Positions 34,177 through 43,924 of a stretch of DNA of 55,274 nt are shown here, in pieces. The notes under the pieces are model-generated. The model did not search any database and was not told the origin of the DNA. It saw only the letters and a list, made by a program, of their open reading frames with translations. The DNA comes from Pseudomonadota bacterium (lineage in GTDB: Bacteria; Pseudomonadota; Gammaproteobacteria; Xanthomonadales; Xanthomonadaceae). The first letter of the stretch is position 1. Each line of letters opens with the position of its first letter. The stretch lies in assembly GCA_023390905.1 (NCBI GenBank), contig JAEWBY010000050.1, positions 1-55,274 of the forward strand, in the 5' to 3' direction. Position numbers and translations under genes: made by a program.

Positions 34177-35046
34177 TCAGGTGATCAGCTTCTCGCCTTC
34201 CTCGTAGACGCGCGAGGCCGGACCGACGATGAAGGGATCCACGCGCCCGATGGCGCGATCGTCGCGCGCACTGTAATGGAAATGGCTCAGCACCAGCCGC
34301 ATGGCGTTGATGCGCGCGCGCTTCTTGTCGTCCGAGCGGATCACGTGCCACGGCGCTTCCTGCGTGTCGGTGGTGACGAACATCGCTTCCTTGGCGCGCG
34401 TGTACTCGGGCCACTTGTCCAGTGACGCCAGATCCACGGGCGAGAGCTTCCACTGCTTGAGCGGATCCTTCTGGCGCTGGCTGAAGCGCCGGCGCTGCTC
34501 CTCGCGCGTGACCGAGAACCAGAACTTGAACAGATGGATGCCGCTGCGCACCAGCATGCGTTCGAAGTTCGGGCACTGGTGCATGAACTCCATGTACTCG
34601 TCGGTCGTGCAGAAGCCCATCACGCGCTCGACGCCCGCGCGGTTGTACCAGGAACGATCGAACAGCACGATTTCGCCGGCGGTGGGCAGGTGTTCGATAT
34701 AGCGCTGGAAGTACCACTGCGCGCGTTCGATGTCAGTCGGCTTTTCCAGCGCGATGACACGGGCGCCGCGCGGATTCAGATGCTCCATGAACCGCTTGAT
34801 CGCGCCGCCCTTTCCGGCCGCGTCCCGGCCTTCGAACAGGATCACCACGCGCTGGCCGGTCTCCTTCACCCAGGCCTGCAGTTTCAGCAGTTCGATCTGG
34901 AGCTGCCGTTTTTCCCGCTCGTAACGCACGCGCGACATGCGCGAACGGATGGGTTCATCGAAGCGGAGCTCGTCCAGTGCGTCGCTGTCGTTGATGGCGC
35001 TGGCGCCGTCGGTTTCGATCAGGGACAGGGTGTCGTGCTCGCTCAT
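34177..35046 (-). CDS. ppk2: Polyphosphate kinase 2 (PPK2)
   Basis: PPK2 transfers phosphate between polyphosphate and nucleotides, mainly to regenerate (d)NTPs from polyphosphate. The 289-residue product has a single PPK2 domain with Walker A FEGRDAAGKGG (residues 71-81), Walker B-like LFDRSWYNRAGVE (128-140) and the lid region REEQRRRFSQRQ. Length and motifs fit a single-domain (class I type) enzyme; nucleotide preference cannot be read reliably. The ATG at 35046 is preferred because an FNR-like box at 35130-35143 would place the transcript start near 35095, downstream of the longer start codons. Confidence 0.92.
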   Translation of the reverse strand: MSEHDTLSLIETDGASAINDSDALDELRFDEPIRSRMSRVRYEREKRQLQIELLKLQAWVKETGQRVVILFEGRDAAGKGGAIKRFMEHLNPRGARVIALEKPTDIERAQWYFQRYIEHLPTAGEIVLFDRSWYNRAGVERVMGFCTTDEYMEFMHQCPNFERMLVRSGIHLFKFWFSVTREEQRRRFSQRQKDPLKQWKLSPVDLASLDKWPEYTRAKEAMFVTTDTQEAPWHVIRSDDKKRARINAMRLVLSHFHYSARDDRAIGRVDPFIVGPASRVYEEGEKLIT

Positions 35047-35129
35047 GGGTTCGCATCCGATGGGAAAGGGCGCCACGTCATGGAGCGTGGCCACAGCCTT
35101 GATCATTCGGGGACGTCCAGCGCGGGGCA

Positions 35130-35143
35130 TTGATTGAGGTCAA
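35130..35143. promoter_or_regulatory. FNR/Anr-type box upstream of ppk2
   Basis: TTGATTGAGGTCAA differs from TTGAT-N4-ATCAA at one position. On the minus strand AATGAT at 35107-35102 is a possible -10, which would put the start near 35095 and centre the box at about -41.5, the class II activator position for FNR. Confidence 0.55.
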
Positions 35144-35172
35144 TCAGCGAGCAGTGTGACTTCATGCAATAC

Positions 35173-35200
35173 GCAAAGAAAAGCCCGCTCGCGCGGGCTT
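35173..35200 (-). terminator. Intrinsic terminator after the S9 peptidase gene
   Basis: Stem AAGCCCGC-TCGC-GCGGGCTT (35181-35200) is followed on the minus strand by TTCTTTGC. It lies 26 bases past the S9 peptidase stop. Confidence 0.85.
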
Positions 35201-35225
35201 CTCTCTGCGTGCGATGCGATCGCGT

Positions 35226-37202
<1,977 letters not shown>

Positions 37203-37344
37203 GCGGGTGCTCCCCAGGGAATCCAGCCGTGGAGAGTAACCGAGGCGTCATCGATTGGAATGTGCCAGCGGCGGGTGGCTCCGCGCGCCCTATCGTACAG
37301 ACCGGGGCTGGCGGATGACGCATTGCCGCGTAAGCAGCGCGGGC

Positions 37345-37842
37345 TCAGGGATCGAGCCGTTCTTCCACCACTGGCGCGAGCGACTTCAGTCCGGCCTCGC
37401 GACCCAGCTCCAGTGCCTGCTCACGGCTGGTGCCTTCCTGCTGCCGCGCCATCAGCGCCAGCAGCGCGCCGACGCGATTGCCGGACGCGCAATGCAACAG
37501 CACCGGTCCCTGGCTTTCGTCGAGCGCCTGCTTGAGCGCGGCGGCGTTTTCCGGCGTCAGATCATCCGGGCCGGCGATCGGCAACTGCACGTAGCGCAGG
37601 CCCTGCTGTTTCACTAGGGCCGCCTCATCGTAGCCGCGCGCTTCACTGTCCGGGCGCAGATCGATCACGGTGCGCACACCCTGGCCGGCGAACTGTTCGA
37701 TCTGTTCCTGCGAGGGCTGTCCGCCGGTGTGCAGGCCCGGACGCGGCTGGGTGAACTCGCCGGCCAGCGCGGCGGCGCTGGCGGCAAGCAATGCGAGGCC
37801 CGCAATCAGGCGGGCGGCGTTCGTCAACTTGGTTGTATTCAT
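37345..37842 (-). CDS. Periplasmic DUF442/tyrosine-phosphatase-like protein
   Basis: The 165-residue product has a signal peptide (about 1-28) and a dual-specificity phosphatase-like fold with the P-loop HCASGNRVG (HCxxGxR form) and an upstream VIDLRPDSE strand with a possible general acid. This is the pattern of the beta-lactamase-hydrolase-like/DUF442 group, many of which are called phosphatases without a known substrate. The start at 37842 has GAGG six bases upstream; a TTG at 37854 opens the frame earlier. It begins eight bases after the dnaG stop, so it is very likely cotranscribed with dnaG, an unusual partner. Confidence 0.78.
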   Translation of the reverse strand: MNTTKLTNAARLIAGLALLAASAAALAGEFTQPRPGLHTGGQPSQEQIEQFAGQGVRTVIDLRPDSEARGYDEAALVKQQGLRYVQLPIAGPDDLTPENAAALKQALDESQGPVLLHCASGNRVGALLALMARQQEGTSREQALELGREAGLKSLAPVVEERLDP

Positions 37843-37850
37843 GTCCATCC

Positions 37851-39587
37851 TCAACGTGTCACGCGGGCCTGCAGCAGTGCGCGCAATTCGTACTTGTCGG
37901 CCTCGTCCAGGCCCATGCTGCGCTGCTTTTCCTGAAGCTCGTCGATACGCTGCTGCAACAGTTGTTTTTCCATCTGGTGCACGGCGTCGATCAGTTCGGT
38001 TTTCCAGGTCTCCTCATCGCCGGGGAGATCCTGCATCGCCAGTTTCTGCAACGCGGCCAGTTCCTCGCGTTCGGCGAAATGTTCGAGCAGCACGCCGGTG
38101 GTGATGTCCGGCCGCACGTGCACGATGTCGATGAGTTCGGCGAGCAGATCGACGCCCGGCTGGCGCAGGCCGTTGAACGGGTAGGGTGGCTCGATTGCCA
38201 GCGCCATGGCCGGCTTGTGCAGCAGGCGCACGATCGCGCTGCGCACCAGGCTCGGCTTGGCTGCATTCGCGACCGCGCGGGGCGCGGGCTTGCGGGACGG
38301 AATCACGGCGGACTGCGGCACAGCGGACTGCACCGCGCCCAGACCGGTAATCTCGCCCAGCCGCTGCCGCATCAGATCGCCGAATGCGCCTTCGGGAATC
38401 TGCGCGAGCATCGGCCGCGCGCGTTCGGCCAGCCGCGCCTTGCCGTCGAGCGTGCCGAGCTTGATGTCCTTGCCCAGTTCCTGGAAGAAGAATTCCGAAA
38501 GCGGCATCGCCTGCTGCAGGCGCGCATCGAAACCACTCGCGCCTTCCTGCCGCACGATGGTGTCCGGATCCTCGCCATCGGGCAGGAACAGGAAGAACGC
38601 CTGGCGTCCGTCCTTCATGCGCGGCAGCACCGATTCGAGCGCGCGCCAGGCGGCACGCTGCCCGGCCGCATCGCCGTCAAAACAGAAATACACGTCAGGC
38701 GCATTGCGGAACAGCAGTTCGGCGTGTTCGGGCGTGGTGGCCGTGCCGAGGGTGGCGACCGCTTCCTTCACGCCGAACTGGAACAGCGACACCACGTCCA
38801 TGTAGCCCTCGACCACGATCAGCCGCGTGATCTTCTGGTTCGCCTGCCGCACCTGCCACAGGCCGTACAGTTCGCGCCCCTTGTGGAAGAGCGCGGTCTC
38901 GGGCGAGTTGAGGTACTTGGGGCCGTCGTCCTTCTGCAGCACGCGGCCGCCGAAGGCGATCACGCGGCCGCGGCGATCGTGGATCGGGAACATCACCCGA
39001 TCGCGGAACTTGTCGTAGACGTGGCCGCGATCGTTCTTGGAAAACAGTCCGGCGCGATCGAGCAGTTTCATCCGGCGCTCGTCGGTGCCGAGCGCATCCT
39101 TGAGCGCGGAATAGCCATCGGGCGCATAGCCGATGAGGAACTGCGCGCGCGTGGCCGCGTCCACGCCGCGGCCGTCGAGATAGCTGCGCGCCTTGTCGCT
39201 GCCTTCGAGCTGGCGCTGGAAGAAGCGCGCGGCCGCTTCCAGCGCGCTGAACAGATCGCGGGTGTCGTTGTTCTGGTTGCGCTGCTGCGTTTCGCGCGGC
39301 ACGTCCATGCCGTTGCGCCGCGCCAGTTCCTCGACCGCGTCGAGGAATTCGAGGCGGTCGTAATTCATCAGGAACGACAGCGCGGTGCCGTGCGCGCCGC
39401 AGCCGAAGCAGTGATAGAACTGCTTGGTCGGCGAGACCGTGAACGATGGCGAACGCTCGTCGTGGAACGGACAGCACGCCGAATATTCCTTGCCCTGCCG
39501 CTTCAGCGGCACGCGCGCGCCGACCACCTCGACGATATCCGTCCGGGCGAGCAGTTCGTCGATGAAGGCGTCGGGGATGCGGGCCAT
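37851..39587 (-). CDS. dnaG: DNA primase
   Basis: DnaG makes RNA primers at the replication fork. The 578 residues show the N-terminal zinc-binding domain (Cys39, His42, Cys60, Cys63 in CCPFH and CFGCG), the RNA polymerase/Toprim core (VVEGYMDVVSLF and the metal-binding DGDAAG), and a C-terminal helical region (about 440-578) for DnaB binding. The domain order and length are normal. It is part of a leftward block that begins with rpsU, as in the classic macromolecular synthesis operon, but rpoD is not next to it. Confidence 0.97.
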   Translation of the reverse strand: MARIPDAFIDELLARTDIVEVVGARVPLKRQGKEYSACCPFHDERSPSFTVSPTKQFYHCFGCGAHGTALSFLMNYDRLEFLDAVEELARRNGMDVPRETQQRNQNNDTRDLFSALEAAARFFQRQLEGSDKARSYLDGRGVDAATRAQFLIGYAPDGYSALKDALGTDERRMKLLDRAGLFSKNDRGHVYDKFRDRVMFPIHDRRGRVIAFGGRVLQKDDGPKYLNSPETALFHKGRELYGLWQVRQANQKITRLIVVEGYMDVVSLFQFGVKEAVATLGTATTPEHAELLFRNAPDVYFCFDGDAAGQRAAWRALESVLPRMKDGRQAFFLFLPDGEDPDTIVRQEGASGFDARLQQAMPLSEFFFQELGKDIKLGTLDGKARLAERARPMLAQIPEGAFGDLMRQRLGEITGLGAVQSAVPQSAVIPSRKPAPRAVANAAKPSLVRSAIVRLLHKPAMALAIEPPYPFNGLRQPGVDLLAELIDIVHVRPDITTGVLLEHFAEREELAALQKLAMQDLPGDEETWKTELIDAVHQMEKQLLQQRIDELQEKQRSMGLDEADKYELRALLQARVTR

Positions 39588-39620
39588 GGCCGACTAGGAT
39601 GCCACGCAGCCCGGGATCCG

Positions 39621-40544
39621 TCAGTGCGGAGGATCCGGAGGAATCGCGGGCGAAGGCTCGGCGACCGGATCGCCGCCGTGCGCGCGCCGCTTGCGCCGGG
39701 CCTGCCAGCGCTCGTCGATCACCGCCGTCAGCAATGCGCCGGCCAGGAACACCACGGTCGCGTAGTAGACCCATACCAGCAGGATCACCAGCGCGCCCAT
39801 CGAGCCATACGCACTGCCGGGCGCGGCCTCGGCGATGTAGAGCCCGATCAACCAGCGGCCGGCGACGAACAAGGCGGCGGTCAGCGTGCCGCCGAGGAAC
39901 GCCTGCCGCCATACGACGCGGCGGTCGGGCAGATAGTGGTACAGCAGCGCGAATGCGAGCACGTACAGCGCCATCGAGGCAGTGTTGCCGACTGCGGGCA
40001 ACGCCGACGGCGCGCGTGCGAACACCACCTGCAGCGCGGTGTTGAGCGTCATCGACACCAGCAGCAGGAAACCCAGCGCCAGCACCACGCCGAACGAGAA
40101 GATGCGCTTGCGCAGCCATGCGCCGATGCCTTCCAGCCGCTGCACGTCGGTGCGGAAGATCAGGTTCAGCGCGGCCTGCAACTGGCTGAACACCGCGGTC
40201 GCGCCGATGAACAGCAGCAGCGTGCTCCACCAGCCGGCCAGCGATCCCACCGAGGGCCGGTTGCTGGCATTGCGGATCACCGTATCGGCGATGCCGGCGG
40301 CCTCGCGCCCGGCCAGTTCGCCGATCTGCCGGATCAGCGCATCCTGCGCGCTCGGATAGAGCGCGGTGGTCAGCCAGAGCAGCAGCACCAGCAGCGGCGC
40401 CAGCGAGAGCAGGGCATAGAACGCCAGCGAAGCGGCCTGCGCCATGACGTCGATTTCGATGAAGCGCTGCACCATCACCACAGGCAGGCTGCGCTGCAGG
40501 TGTCGCACCAGTTTCAGCAGGTTGTCGCGCACGCTGAGCGGCAT
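39621..40544 (-). CDS. YihY/BrkB-family inner membrane protein
   Basis: The 307-residue protein has six membrane helices and family motifs such as AASLAFYALLSLAPLL near the N-terminus, LNLIFR and GSMGALVILLVWVYY towards the C-terminus. It ends in a basic, Pro-rich tail. YihY/UPF0761 proteins were once called ribonuclease BN in error; their actual function is unknown, and transport is suspected. It lies 33 bases upstream of dnaG on the same strand. Confidence 0.85.
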   Translation of the reverse strand: MPLSVRDNLLKLVRHLQRSLPVVMVQRFIEIDVMAQAASLAFYALLSLAPLLVLLLWLTTALYPSAQDALIRQIGELAGREAAGIADTVIRNASNRPSVGSLAGWWSTLLLFIGATAVFSQLQAALNLIFRTDVQRLEGIGAWLRKRIFSFGVVLALGFLLLVSMTLNTALQVVFARAPSALPAVGNTASMALYVLAFALLYHYLPDRRVVWRQAFLGGTLTAALFVAGRWLIGLYIAEAAPGSAYGSMGALVILLVWVYYATVVFLAGALLTAVIDERWQARRKRRAHGGDPVAEPSPAIPPDPPH

Positions 40545-40608
40545 TCGCTTGGTCGGGGGGAGTGCCGTGGCAGGATCCCGTCAGCGCCGTCATCGCGCCG
40601 TGATAGCG

Positions 40609-41112
40609 TCAGTCCGATGCGGCCAGTGCGTGCAATGCGGCGCCGCTCACGCGCTGCACGGTCCATTCGTCCTGGCCGAGCGCACCGAGGCTGCGATAGA
40701 AGCGGATGGCCGGTTCGTTCCAGTCCAGCACGGACCATTCGAAGCGACCGTAGCCGCGTTCCACCGCCAGTTTCGCCAGATGGATCATCAGTTGCCGGCC
40801 CACGCCCGCACCGCGGAAGCGCGGCCGCACGAAGAGGTCTTCCAGATACAGGCCCGGCACGCCGAGGAAGGTCGAAAAGCTCGGAAAGAACAGCGCGAAA
40901 CCGGCCGGCGCGCCGTCGACTTCGGCGATCACCACTTCGGCGGCGGGCCTGGGGCCGAACAACTGCCTGGCCAGGATGTCCTCGGTCGCCACCACTTCAT
41001 GCGACAGGCGCTCGTACTCGGCCAGTTCACGGATGAAGGCGAGGATGTGCGGGACATCCTCGCGCGTGGCGGGGCGAAGCGCCGCCGCGGCGCCGGGGGC
41101 GGAATTCGTCAT
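40609..41112 (-). CDS. GNAT-family N-acetyltransferase
   Basis: The 167-residue protein has the GNAT fold with the acetyl-CoA pyrophosphate loop RPRFRGAGVG (about residues 96-105). The preceding strand GLYLEDLFV and the later WNEPAIRFYRSLGA are typical of the diamine/thialysine acetyltransferase (SAT-like) branch. The acceptor is likely a small amine or amino acid, but this is inference. It sits 64 bases before yihY and 23 bases after yqeY within the rpsU-dnaG block. Confidence 0.85.
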   Translation of the reverse strand: MTNSAPGAAAALRPATREDVPHILAFIRELAEYERLSHEVVATEDILARQLFGPRPAAEVVIAEVDGAPAGFALFFPSFSTFLGVPGLYLEDLFVRPRFRGAGVGRQLMIHLAKLAVERGYGRFEWSVLDWNEPAIRFYRSLGALGQDEWTVQRVSGAALHALAASD

Positions 41113-41135
41113 CGCAGCGTGCTCGCCCGTTGCGA

Positions 41136-41582
41136 TTAACTGCTGAAACGCTGCTTCACCAGCGCCGAGACCTGGCCCATGTCGGCCTGGCCGGCCAAAC
41201 GCGGCTTCAGCACGCCCATCAGCTTGCCCATGTCGGCCGGACCGGTGGCCCCGGTCTCGGCAATGGCGGCGTCGATGGCGGCCAGGATTTCCGCCTCGCC
41301 CAGCCTGGCCGGCAGGTAGCGTTCGATCACCACGATTTCGGCGCGCTCGATGGCGGCCAGATCCTCGCGGCCGGCGGCCTCGTACTGGTTCACCGAATCC
41401 TTGCGCTGCTTGACCATCTTCTCCAGCACGGCGAGCACGGCGGCGTCATCCAGTTCGATGCGTTCGTCGACTTCGCGCTGCTTGATGGCGGCGTTGACCA
41501 GCCGGATCACGCCGAGCGTGTCCTTGTCGCCGGACTTCATCGCGGCCTTCATGTCTTCGGTGAGCTGCTGCTTCAGGGGCAT
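41136..41582 (-). CDS. yqeY: GatB/YqeY domain-containing protein
   Basis: This 148-residue, mostly helical protein has the YqeY layout: MPLKQQLTEDMKAAMKSGDK, LGVIRLVNAAIKQREVD, then GPADMGKLMGVLKPRLAGQADMGQVSALV, the tail shared with the GatB C-terminal domain. In GatB that domain contacts tRNA; the role of free YqeY is not established. It follows rpsU across a terminator, in the frequent rpsU-yqeY-dnaG gene order. Confidence 0.9.
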   Translation of the reverse strand: MPLKQQLTEDMKAAMKSGDKDTLGVIRLVNAAIKQREVDERIELDDAAVLAVLEKMVKQRKDSVNQYEAAGREDLAAIERAEIVVIERYLPARLGEAEILAAIDAAIAETGATGPADMGKLMGVLKPRLAGQADMGQVSALVKQRFSS

Positions 41583-41665
41583 GGGATTCTCCAGTCCGTC
41601 GGGGCGGAAGCATGTTCAGGAAAACGCTTCCAGGGGGCCATCATTTCATGGGATCCAGAAACACA

Positions 41666-41697
41666 AAAAGCCGGCCACGCTCGCGCGTGCCGGCTTC
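41666..41697 (-). terminator. Terminator between rpsU and yqeY
   Basis: On the minus strand AAGCCGGCACGC and GCGTGGCCGGCTT pair with one bulge around a GCGA loop and are followed by TTTGTGTTT. It lies just past rpsU, matching the internal terminator known between rpsU and dnaG in the E. coli operon, which lowers expression of downstream genes. Confidence 0.85.
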
Positions 41698-41714
41698 TGT
41701 CCAGGCGCCGTCGC

Positions 41715-41930
41715 TCAGTACAGGCGCTGGCGCTTGGTGACGTCGCGCGAGGAGCGACGCAGCTGGCGCTTCACCGCGGCAGCGGCCTTGCGCTTGCGTT
41801 CCTGGGTCGGCTTCTCGTAGAACTCGCGCTTGCGGGTTTCAGCCAGGACGCCGGCCTTCTCGCAGGTGCGCTTGAAGCGACGGAGCGCAAACTCAAACGG
41901 CTCGTTTTCGCGGACTTTGACGCTGGGCAT
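41715..41930 (-). CDS. rpsU: 30S ribosomal protein S21
   Basis: This 71-residue, highly basic protein starts [20 protein letters not shown] and ends [10 protein letters not shown], the standard bS21 sequence and length. It is divergent from tsaD, as in many gammaproteobacteria. A strong promoter with TATAAT precedes it. The frame is open upstream to 42059, but the conserved protein starts at 41930. Confidence 0.98.
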
Positions 41931-41979
41931 ACGTAATCTCGATAGGGTAAACGGCCCGGCCTGACCGGGTGAGCCGCGC

Positions 41980-42009
41980 ATTATAGCGGCGCGGGGTCCA
42001 AAGGTGCAA
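41980..42009 (-). promoter_or_regulatory. Promoter of rpsU
   Basis: On the minus strand, TTGCAC (42009-42004) and a perfect TATAAT (41985-41980) are separated by 18 bases. Predicted transcription starts near 41973, giving a leader of about 43 bases. This is the best -10 match found in the window. Confidence 0.75.
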
Positions 42010-42042
42010 CATAGCCCCACCACGTCACGCAGTCCTGCCCCC

Positions 42043-43122
42043 ATGAAAGTCCTCGGCATCGAAACCAGTTGCGACGAAACCGGCGTGGCCGTCTATGACA
42101 CCGGCCGCGCCGGCGCCGACGGTCTGCTCGCCCACGCGGTCTACAGCCAGATCGACCTGCACGCCGAATACGGCGGCGTGGTGCCCGAGCTGGCCAGCCG
42201 CGACCACGTGCGCAAGCTGCTGCCCTTGATCCGGCAGACGCTGGCCGAAGCCGGCCTGGCGACCTCGGATCTGGATGGCGTGGCCTATACCGCCGGTCCC
42301 GGGCTGGTCGGGGCGCTGCTGGTCGGTGCGGGCGTGGCGCGTTCGCTGGCCTGGGCGCTGGAGGTGCCGGCCGTGGCCGTCCATCACATGGAAGGCCATC
42401 TGCTGGCGCCGCTGATCGAGCACGATCCGCCGCAGCCGCCGTTCGTCGCCCTGCTGGTGTCCGGCGGGCACACGCAACTGGTGGCCGTCGATGCCATCGG
42501 CCGCTATCGCCTGCTGGGCGAAACGCTCGACGACGCCGCGGGCGAGGCCTTCGACAAGACCGCCAAGCTGATGGGGCTGCCGTATCCGGGCGGCCCACAA
42601 CTGGCGAAGCTGGCCGAATCCGGTGTGCCCGGCCGCTTCCGGTTCGCGCGGCCGATGACCGACCGCCCGGGCCTGGATTTCAGTTTCTCCGGCTTGAAGA
42701 CCCAGGTGCTGCTGGCTTGGCGCGACAGCGATCAGAGCGATCAGACCAAGGCCGACATCGCGCGCGGGTTCGAGGATGCGGTGGTCGATACGCTGGTCAT
42801 CAAGTGCGAGCGCGCGCTGGATGCCGCCGGCTGCGATTCGTTGATCGTCGCCGGCGGCGTGGGCGCGAACAAGCGTCTGCGCGCGCGCCTGCAGGAGATG
42901 GCCGCGCGACGCAGCGGCGGGCGGGTGTCGTTCCCACGGCTGGAACTGTGCACGGACAACGGCGCGATGATCGCCTTCGCCGGCGCGTTGCGTCTGCAAG
43001 CCGGCCAGCACGAAAGCGCCGAAGTGAAGGTCACCCCGCGCTGGGACATGGCGACGCTGACGCCGTTGGCATCGGCCGGGATCGGGGAACAGGGATTCGT
43101 CGCAAACCCGCTGCGCGGCTAA
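42043..43122 (+). CDS. tsaD: tRNA threonylcarbamoyltransferase catalytic subunit TsaD
   Basis: TsaD transfers threonylcarbamoyl to A37 of ANN-decoding tRNAs. The 359-residue protein shows the ASKHA fold with the N-terminal [11 protein letters not shown], the metal-binding HMEGH (His115, His119) and the late metal aspartate in [10 protein letters not shown]. The last 20 or so residues go beyond the usual family length (about 340) and fall in repeat DNA (see 43078-43147). The ATG at 42043 is where the conserved MKVLGIETS begins; an earlier ATG exists at 42004. Confidence 0.96.
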
Positions 43123-43147
43123 CATCCGATCCCGAATCCCGAAACCC
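43078..43147. repeat. GGGAATC-type inverted repeats at the tsaD 3' end
   Basis: GGGATCGGGGAACAGGGATTC (43078-43098, inside tsaD) faces the inverted GATCCCGAATCCCGAAACCC (43128-43147, after the stop). The units match those at 7293-7333 and 30276-30389. The stop codon of tsaD lies in the loop between the arms. Confidence 0.7.
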
Positions 43148-43157
43148 CGGATCACTC

Positions 43158-43517
43158 ATGGACATCGTCTTCATCGAAGGGCTGCAGATCGAGGCCGTGA
43201 TCGGCATCCACGAGTGGGAACGGAAGATCCGCCAGACACTGCGTTTCGATCTGGAACTGGGCTTCGACAACCGCGTGCCCGCCGCCAGCGACGACGTCGC
43301 CCACACGCTGGACTACGATGCGATCAGCCAGCGCATCACCACCTATGTGGAGGCTTCGTCGTTCGGTCTCATCGAAACGCTGGCCGAGCGGTGTGCGGCG
43401 CTGGTCATGGACGAGTTCGGCGTGCGCTGGCTGCGGCTGCGGCTGGGCAAGCCGGGCGCGGTGCGCAACGCGCAGACCGTGGGCGTGTTGATCGAGCGGT
43501 CGCGGAATCAGGCATGA
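43158..43517 (+). CDS. folB: Dihydroneopterin aldolase FolB
   Basis: FolB splits dihydroneopterin to 6-hydroxymethyl-dihydropterin and glycolaldehyde in folate synthesis. The 119-residue protein has the expected length and motifs: FIEGLQIEAVIGIHEWERKI at the start, Tyr53, Glu73 in LIETLAE, and Lys98 in GKPGAVRNAQTVGV. The stop overlaps the ATG of the next gene (ATGA), so it is coupled to folK. It starts 36 bases after tsaD. Confidence 0.94.
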   Translation: MDIVFIEGLQIEAVIGIHEWERKIRQTLRFDLELGFDNRVPAASDDVAHTLDYDAISQRITTYVEASSFGLIETLAERCAALVMDEFGVRWLRLRLGKPGAVRNAQTVGVLIERSRNQA

Positions 43518-43924
43518 CGCAGGCCGCGGCGCACGATTACCTGCTGATTCTGGGAAGCGCGGCGGAAGATGGCGAGCGTCGTCTGGCGCAGGCGCGCGCG
43601 CACCTGCTCGCGCACGGCGCCATCGGCGCGGCATCACGCGTCGTGCGCGGCCCGAGCGTGGATCCCGGCGATGCGAACGTCTACACCAACCAGGCGATCC
43701 TGCTGCGGGTCGCGCTCGAACGGACGGCGTTCGAAGCCGCGCTCAAGGCATCCGAACATCGGCTGGGCCGCGATGCCCAGCATCGTGGCCTGATCGATCT
43801 TGATCTCGCGCGCGAGTACGACGAGCACGGCCGCCTGCGATGGGAAAACCCGGCGAAACTGGCGCATCCGCTGTTCCGCGATCTCGCGGCGAGCGTCGTG
43901 CCCGCCGCCCCTGCAATCAGATGA
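43514..43924 (+). CDS. folK: Divergent 6-hydroxymethyl-dihydropterin pyrophosphokinase (FolK-like)
   Basis: Translational coupling to folB and the sequence YLLILGSAAEDGERRLAQA at the start, then YTNQAILLRVALE and GLIDLDLAREYD, mark this as an HPPK-type enzyme that would activate the FolB product with ATP. At 136 residues it is shorter than usual (about 160). The canonical RxxDLDLLL segment is altered to HRGLIDLDLA, and the C-terminal lobe is reduced. It may still be active, or another FolK may exist elsewhere. Its last eight bases overlap the convergent pteridine-reductase-like gene. Confidence 0.72.
   Translation: MTQAAAHDYLLILGSAAEDGERRLAQARAHLLAHGAIGAASRVVRGPSVDPGDANVYTNQAILLRVALERTAFEAALKASEHRLGRDAQHRGLIDLDLAREYDEHGRLRWENPAKLAHPLFRDLAASVVPAAPAIR

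Noticed and set aside
37791..41036. 1081-residue open frame on the plus strand across dnaG, yihY and GNAT
   Set aside because: It lies antisense to well-supported genes and has low-complexity His/Arg/Gln composition, so it is a codon-bias artefact.
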